From an uncultured bacterium (lineage in GTDB: Bacteria; Bacteroidota; Bacteroidia; Bacteroidales; Paludibacteraceae), in the NCBI GenBank assembly GCA_946183755.1, contig CAMHCZ010000005.1:1-29059 (forward strand): a stretch of 29,059 nt of DNA, in the 5' to 3' direction. Position numbers and translations under genes: made by a program. Each line of letters opens with the position of its first letter. Positions within the stretch are counted from its first letter, which is position 1. A model generated the notes under the pieces. The model did no database searches and had not been told where the DNA came from. It saw only the letters and a list, made by a program, of their open reading frames with translations. Below, in pieces: positions 25,178-29,059 of this stretch.

Positions 25178-25822
25178 TTATTTCAGTGTTTTCACAATCT
25201 TCTCCGCGAAGTTGAAATCCGCTGGCCAGTCAATGTCCACGCCCTCTATCTTGTCAATCTCCGCAAAGTAAGGCTTGAATCCGATTCTCTGGTGATGCTC
25301 CTTCCATATCTCGCTGCGGAATATGAAGAAGGCGCTTGTCTCCACATATATCGGTTCGATGGTTTGTGTTCTCGGTATGTTCTTCAGGTCGTAGTTCAGC
25401 GGCGCTCCCTTGTACCATGTGAATGTCTGTATCTTCTCCACGCTGAACGCCGAGTCGTGTTCGCCGCTTATCACATGGTCGAGCGCGTTCTCTATGGTGG
25501 CGTGCTTGATGAATGGCGATGTGGTGTGCGCCAGCACGTAGATATCGGCGTCTATGGTCTTGGTGAATGCGTCGTAGATGTCCTCGCCCAGTGTGTCGTC
25601 GCTGTCGAGCTCGATGGGGCGCTGCAGGAATTCCACGCCTTCTGGCAGGAACTTCTTTATGTCGGGGTTGCTGCAGTAAACATAAACCTTGTCGATTTTC
25701 TCGACCTTCACGAGTGTCTCGAGTATGTAGCACAACAGCGGTTTGCCGTTGAGCTCCTTCAGGTTTTTGCCTGCAACTCTTTTGCTGTTCAGTCTTATGG
25801 GTACGAACGCTACTGTCTTCAT
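25178..25822 (-). CDS. Acylneuraminate cytidylyltransferase-family protein
   Basis: The 214-aa enzyme is of the CMP-sialic acid synthetase family, which couples CTP with a 2-keto-3-deoxy sugar acid. The nucleotide loop PIRLNSKRVAGKN (8-20) holds the conserved R, S, R and KN. TSP (101-103) sits in the active-site loop, and the metal-binding VDIDWPADF (195-203, with D196 and D198) is intact. The ETSAFFIF strand is also typical. It is not KdsB, whose N-terminal motif differs. The ATG overlaps the acyltransferase gene by 4 nt. No NeuB-type synthase occurs in the window, so the acid (sialic, legionaminic, pseudaminic, Kdo-like or other) is undetermined. Confidence 0.9.
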   Translation of the reverse strand: MKTVAFVPIRLNSKRVAGKNLKELNGKPLLCYILETLVKVEKIDKVYVYCSNPDIKKFLPEGVEFLQRPIELDSDDTLGEDIYDAFTKTIDADIYVLAHTTSPFIKHATIENALDHVISGEHDSAFSVEKIQTFTWYKGAPLNYDLKNIPRTQTIEPIYVETSAFFIFRSEIWKEHHQRIGFKPYFAEIDKIEGVDIDWPADFNFAEKIVKTLK

Positions 25823-26820
25823 CTTTTCTTTTTGTGTTTAATTTTCCCTAAAAGTATAGGGCACCATTTGTCTGCTATGTAAACCGCCGGCAGACACAGC
25901 GTCATTATTATTAATGCTTCGGTTATTCTTGTGTCGTCAAACGTAAAATACTCGTCCAAGTATTGATAAATCCACGGATGCACAGCCAGTATCAGCAGTG
26001 TTCCGTTGCTCAGCACCTCCACGGCTCTCGCTCTTGGCAGCTTCGTGCATGTCATTATGCATAAGGCTGTTCCTGCGGCTGCGGTTATGTAGTACAGCGC
26101 AGCGTTGTCGCCGAGTCTGAAGTGGAACATGTCAACGCTTTTGTCGTAAGTCATCAGTGTCATGGCAATGCCTGCCGCCGCTGCGACTGCTGTTATCGCC
26201 ATGTTGCGTACCGATGATATTTTCTCAATGTCTATCTTCGCCTCTCTTGTCATCATTCCAGCCAGGAAGAACGGCATCGCGCACATGCTCCTGTCTATGT
26301 AGAACCACGTCCTGGCGTCGCTGTGGTACATTGCTCCTGCATAAACCGCACATGCCAGCATTACGCCGAGCTTCACCCACAACCCTCTCTTGGCTACGGC
26401 TGCGCCTGCGAGCCTGATTATTATCAGCACCCAGACGAACCACATCTGGCACAGCATTCCGTGTCCCCATTTCGAAGTCGGGTAGTAGCACCAGAATGTC
26501 TTTATCAGACTGTTCCTCGTGAAGAGCCATATCTTGTGCCAGTCCGCTCCCTTCATGCTGTCCGGCACATTGCACGCGACGAATATGACGTTCCATATCA
26601 CTATCGCCAATGCCAGTGCCAGCGATGACTTCAGCAGATGGCTGAACGGTTTCTCGTAGTTGCTCAGATAGCCCGAGACAAAGAAGAAAGCCGGGATGTG
26701 AAAGGTGTAAATGACGGGAATCAACGAGCTTCCCATGTGTCCCACCACAACCAGCGTGATGAGTATCACCTTAATCCAGTCTGCCCAGACAATCCTATTA
26801 GAGTATTGCGCTGAAGGCAT
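25819..26820 (-). CDS. Membrane acyltransferase (OafA/WecH-type, AT3)
   Basis: This is a multi-pass O-acyltransferase of the Acyltransferase_3 family, 333 aa with about ten TM segments. The opening RIVWADWIKVILITLVVVGHM shows the R..W.D..K pattern and the conserved histidine of the first helix. FHIPAFFFVSGYL (about 40-52) is the second family motif. An R-rich loop (SDARTWFYIDRSMCAMPFFLAGM) matches the third. It probably adds acetyl or succinyl groups to the exported glycan. The ATG lies 23 nt inside the end of kpsF, and no better start exists before the conserved first helix. The 3' end overlaps the cytidylyltransferase ATG by 4 nt. Confidence 0.9.
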   Translation of the reverse strand: MPSAQYSNRIVWADWIKVILITLVVVGHMGSSLIPVIYTFHIPAFFFVSGYLSNYEKPFSHLLKSSLALALAIVIWNVIFVACNVPDSMKGADWHKIWLFTRNSLIKTFWCYYPTSKWGHGMLCQMWFVWVLIIIRLAGAAVAKRGLWVKLGVMLACAVYAGAMYHSDARTWFYIDRSMCAMPFFLAGMMTREAKIDIEKISSVRNMAITAVAAAAGIAMTLMTYDKSVDMFHFRLGDNAALYYITAAAGTALCIMTCTKLPRARAVEVLSNGTLLILAVHPWIYQYLDEYFTFDDTRITEALIIMTLCLPAVYIADKWCPILLGKIKHKKKR

Positions 26821-27754
26821 CTATCAGTCCTGCGAATTTATTATCGTCGTCGGTCACGACCAGCGTGTGTATGTTGTGCTTGCGCATCATCTCGCCAGCG
26901 GTGCTCAGCTTCTCGTTCTCGTTTATCTGCTTTGGGTTCTTGCTCATTATCTCGCCGACAGTGAGCGAGAAGAACTTGCTCTGCTGTGTCTGCATGGCTC
27001 TTCTTATGTCGCCGTCGGTCACTACGCCTGCTATCTTTCCGTCCTCTATCGCCACGGCTATGCCTTGCTTCGTCTTGCTTATCTCGATTATGGCGTCGCT
27101 TATCTTCGTGCTCTTGCTGACGATTGGCAGGTCGGACTTCACCATGTAGTCCTTGACCTTGGAGAGGAGTCTCTTGCCGAGGCTGCCTCCCGGGTGGTAC
27201 ATCGCGAAGTCGTTCTCGCTGAAGTTCCTTATCCTCACGAGCGCGCAAGCCAGTGCGTCGCCCATAGCCATAGTGGCGGTGGTGGATGACGTAGGTGCGA
27301 GGTTCAGAGGGTCGGCCTCTCTCTCCACCTTTATATTCAGGTGGTACTTCGAGTATCTGGCGAGCAGCGACTGCGGATTGCTTGATATTCCGATTATCGG
27401 AATGTTCCTGTTGATGAGCGAAGGCAGCACTCTGAGCAGCTCGTCGGTGTATCCTGAGTAGGATATGGCTATCACGACATCGCCCTTCGACACCATGCCG
27501 AGGTCGCCGTGGTAGGCGTCGAGCGGATTCAGGAAGAACGATGGCGTGCCTGTGCTGGCAAACGTAGCCGCGATTTTAGTGGCTATGTGTCCCGACTTTC
27601 CCACGCCCGTCACGATGCACTTGCCTTTGCACTCGTGAATCAAGTTCACCGCTCCGGCGAAGTCGTCGTCAATCCTGGACTCCATGTCCAGTATGGCTTT
27701 CGCTTCGTCTTTAAGGCATTGGATGCCGATTTCCTTTATTTCGTTGTTGTTCAT
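26798..27754 (-). CDS. kpsF: D-arabinose-5-phosphate isomerase KpsF/GutQ
   Basis: The enzyme converts ribulose-5-phosphate to arabinose-5-phosphate, the precursor of Kdo. The 318 aa comprise a SIS domain with TGVGKSGHIA (49-58), YHGDLG (81-86), SYSGYTDEL (98-106) and the catalytic-site FAMYHPGGSLGKRL (183-196), then two CBS domains (about 205-258, with GVVTDGDIRRA at 243-253, and about 268-318). The second CBS ends abruptly in AGLIDAFSAIL instead of the usual xHDLLRAG. The gene starts 6 nt after the leuS stop and leads the glycan genes, overlapping the acyltransferase by 23 nt. It may be the sole housekeeping copy or a capsule-specific one. Confidence 0.94.
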   Translation of the reverse strand: MNNNEIKEIGIQCLKDEAKAILDMESRIDDDFAGAVNLIHECKGKCIVTGVGKSGHIATKIAATFASTGTPSFFLNPLDAYHGDLGMVSKGDVVIAISYSGYTDELLRVLPSLINRNIPIIGISSNPQSLLARYSKYHLNIKVEREADPLNLAPTSSTTATMAMGDALACALVRIRNFSENDFAMYHPGGSLGKRLLSKVKDYMVKSDLPIVSKSTKISDAIIEISKTKQGIAVAIEDGKIAGVVTDGDIRRAMQTQQSKFFSLTVGEIMSKNPKQINENEKLSTAGEMMRKHNIHTLVVTDDDNKFAGLIDAFSAIL

Positions 27755-27760
27755 GTTCTT

Positions 27761-29059
27761 TTAGCAGACTATGTTTACAATCTTTCCTGGTACTACGATT
27801 ACTTTCTTCACTGCCTTTCCGTCGAGCTGCTTTGCGGTCTGCTCGTTGGCGAGTACTGTCTTTTCTATCTCGTCCTTGCTCATGTCGGTTGGCAGTTCGA
27901 GGTTGAATCTTACTTTGCCGTTGAATGAGATGGGGTACTTAACAGCGGACTCCTTCAGATACTCCTCGTTGTACTTAGGCCATGCGGCGTCGCACACACT
28001 TGTGTCGTGTCCCAGAGCGTGCCAGAGTTCCTCGGCTACGTGAGGCACGAATGGCGCCAGCAGCACGACGATAGGCTCGAGCACTGAACGCTTCTTGCAT
28101 CCCTTCAGCTCATTCAGGCAAATCATGAATGCCGAAACGCTGGTGTTGAATGAGAAGTGCTCTATGTCCTCGCCGATTTTCTTTATAGTCTTGTGCAGTG
28201 TCTTGAGTTCTTCGGCTGTAGGCTGCTCGTCGCTGAGGTCGAGTTTGCCGTCGTTCCAGAAGAGGTTCCAGAGTTTCTTGATGAAACGGTTCACGCCGTC
28301 GATTCCCTTTGTGTCCCAAGGCTTCGACTGCTCGATAGGTCCGAGGAACATCTCGTACATACGCAATGTGTCGGCGCCGTATTTCTCCACAATCATGTCG
28401 GGGTTGACCACGTTGAACATCGACTTTGACATCTTCTCGATGGCCCATCCGCAGATGTACTTGCCGTCCTCGAGGATGAATTCGGCAGTGGCGAACTCTG
28501 GCTGCCATGCCTTGAACGCCTCGATGTCAAGCTGGTCGTTGTTGACTATGTTCACATCAACGTGTATAGGTGTCACGTCGTACTGGTCCTTCAGTCCGAG
28601 ACTTACGAAAGTGTTTGTGTCCTTTATGCGATATACAAAGTTTGAACGGCCCTGTATCATGCCTTGGTTGATGAGCTTTTTGAATGGCTCTTCCTGGCAA
28701 ACGATGCCGAGGTCGAACAGGAACTTGTTCCAGAAGCGGCTGTAGATGAGGTGACCTGTGGCATGCTCCGAGCCGCCGAGATACAAATCGACGTTCTGCC
28801 AATATCCGTTAGCCTCGTTGCTTACGAGCGCCTTGTCGTTGTGCGGGTCCATGTAGCGCAGATAGTATGCGCTTGAACCGGCGAAGCCTGGCATTGTGTT
28901 GAGCTCGAGCGGGAATATTGTCTTATTGTCGATGAGTTTTGTATCTACTATCTGAGCGTTCTTCTCGTCCCAAGCCCACTTCTGAGCGTGACCGAGAGGA
29001 GGCTCGCCTGTCTCGGTAGGCAGGAATTTGTCCACGTCTGGCAATTCGAGCGGAAGCTT
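27761..29059 (-). CDS. leuS: Leucyl-tRNA synthetase, C-terminal part (cut by window edge)
   Basis: This is the C-terminal 432 residues of LeuRS, which charges tRNA-Leu. The frame is open to the last base of the window (first visible residues KLPLELPDVDKFLP), so the real start is to the right. Visible are ELNTMPGFAGSSAYYLRYMDPHN and GGSEHATGHLIYSRFWNKFLFDLG from the catalytic core, and the KMSKS signature in AIEKMSKSMFNVVNPDM. The anticodon-binding helical domain (IKKIGEDIEHFSFNTSVSAFMICLNEL, PFVPHVAEELW) and the C-terminal VIVVPGKIVNIV follow. No truncation is seen at the C-terminus. The stop codon lies 6 nt before kpsF with no terminator between them. Confidence 0.97.
   Translation of the reverse strand, partial: KLPLELPDVDKFLPTETGEPPLGHAQKWAWDEKNAQIVDTKLIDNKTIFPLELNTMPGFAGSSAYYLRYMDPHNDKALVSNEANGYWQNVDLYLGGSEHATGHLIYSRFWNKFLFDLGIVCQEEPFKKLINQGMIQGRSNFVYRIKDTNTFVSLGLKDQYDVTPIHVDVNIVNNDQLDIEAFKAWQPEFATAEFILEDGKYICGWAIEKMSKSMFNVVNPDMIVEKYGADTLRMYEMFLGPIEQSKPWDTKGIDGVNRFIKKLWNLFWNDGKLDLSDEQPTAEELKTLHKTIKKIGEDIEHFSFNTSVSAFMICLNELKGCKKRSVLEPIVVLLAPFVPHVAEELWHALGHDTSVCDAAWPKYNEEYLKESAVKYPISFNGKVRFNLELPTDMSKDEIEKTVLANEQTAKQLDGKAVKKVIVVPGKIVNIVC

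Noticed and set aside
25178..25822. Cytidylyltransferase as KdsB (CMP-Kdo synthetase)
   Set aside because: The N-terminal PIRLNSKRVAGKN and VDIDWPADF motifs fit the acylneuraminate cytidylyltransferase branch, not the PARxxSTRLPGKPL pattern of KdsB.

Overview
The window looks like a chromosomal segment of a Bacteroidales member. The signs are promoters of the TAnnTTTG type, weak Shine-Dalgarno sites, Bacteroidetes-specific families (DUF4294, DUF3098, a YfhO-type membrane protein) and a Bacteroidetes-style clustering of rsfS-ftsH-cdsA and ftsX-DUF3098-uppP-truB-queA. I cannot name a species. No rRNA, tRNA, CRISPR array, insertion sequence or prophage gene was seen.

Layout. 1-275: an intrinsic terminator from a gene outside the window, two related palindromic repeats exactly 50 bp apart, and a promoter. 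276-740 (+): an unrecognised lipoprotein. 758-795: a bidirectional terminator. 814-3865 (-): ychF, a DUF4294 exported protein and a U32-family RNA-hydroxylation-type protein. 3866-4046: a divergent promoter region. 4047-13285 (+): a dense run of rsfS, ftsH, cdsA, psd, pssA, a degenerate FKBP-like lipoprotein, an outer-membrane barrel protein, a large YfhO-like membrane protein and a degenerate methyltransferase. 13369-16053 (+): ftsX, DUF3098, uppP and truB, joined by 1-nt stop/start overlaps. 16160-20475 (+): queA, an S41 C-terminal processing protease and a Wzx-type flippase. 20484-27754 (-): eight closely packed surface-glycan genes. 27761-29059 (-): the C-terminal half of leuS, cut by the window edge.

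Function. The central operon makes the cell envelope: CdsA makes CDP-diacylglycerol, PssA makes phosphatidylserine and Psd makes phosphatidylethanolamine, next to the membrane quality-control protease FtsH. FtsX (division) and UppP (undecaprenyl carrier recycling) extend this theme. The right third is a glycan locus. It has a flippase, a GT2 and a CgeB-like glycosyltransferase, a sugar epimerase/reductase, a hexapeptide acyltransferase, a GT-B-like capsule transferase with an HP motif, a CMP-acylneuraminate-synthetase-like cytidylyltransferase, a membrane O-acyltransferase and a KpsF arabinose-5-phosphate isomerase. They run without gaps from leuS. The combination suggests a surface glycan containing a CMP-activated ulosonic acid, but no NeuB/KdsA-type synthase, polymerase or export gene is present here.

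The most unusual points are that glycan module, its apparent co-transcription with leuS, two forced UUG starts (rsfS and the flippase), the covarying palindrome pair at the left edge, and two enzyme-family proteins with eroded active sites (FKBP-like and methyltransferase-like).
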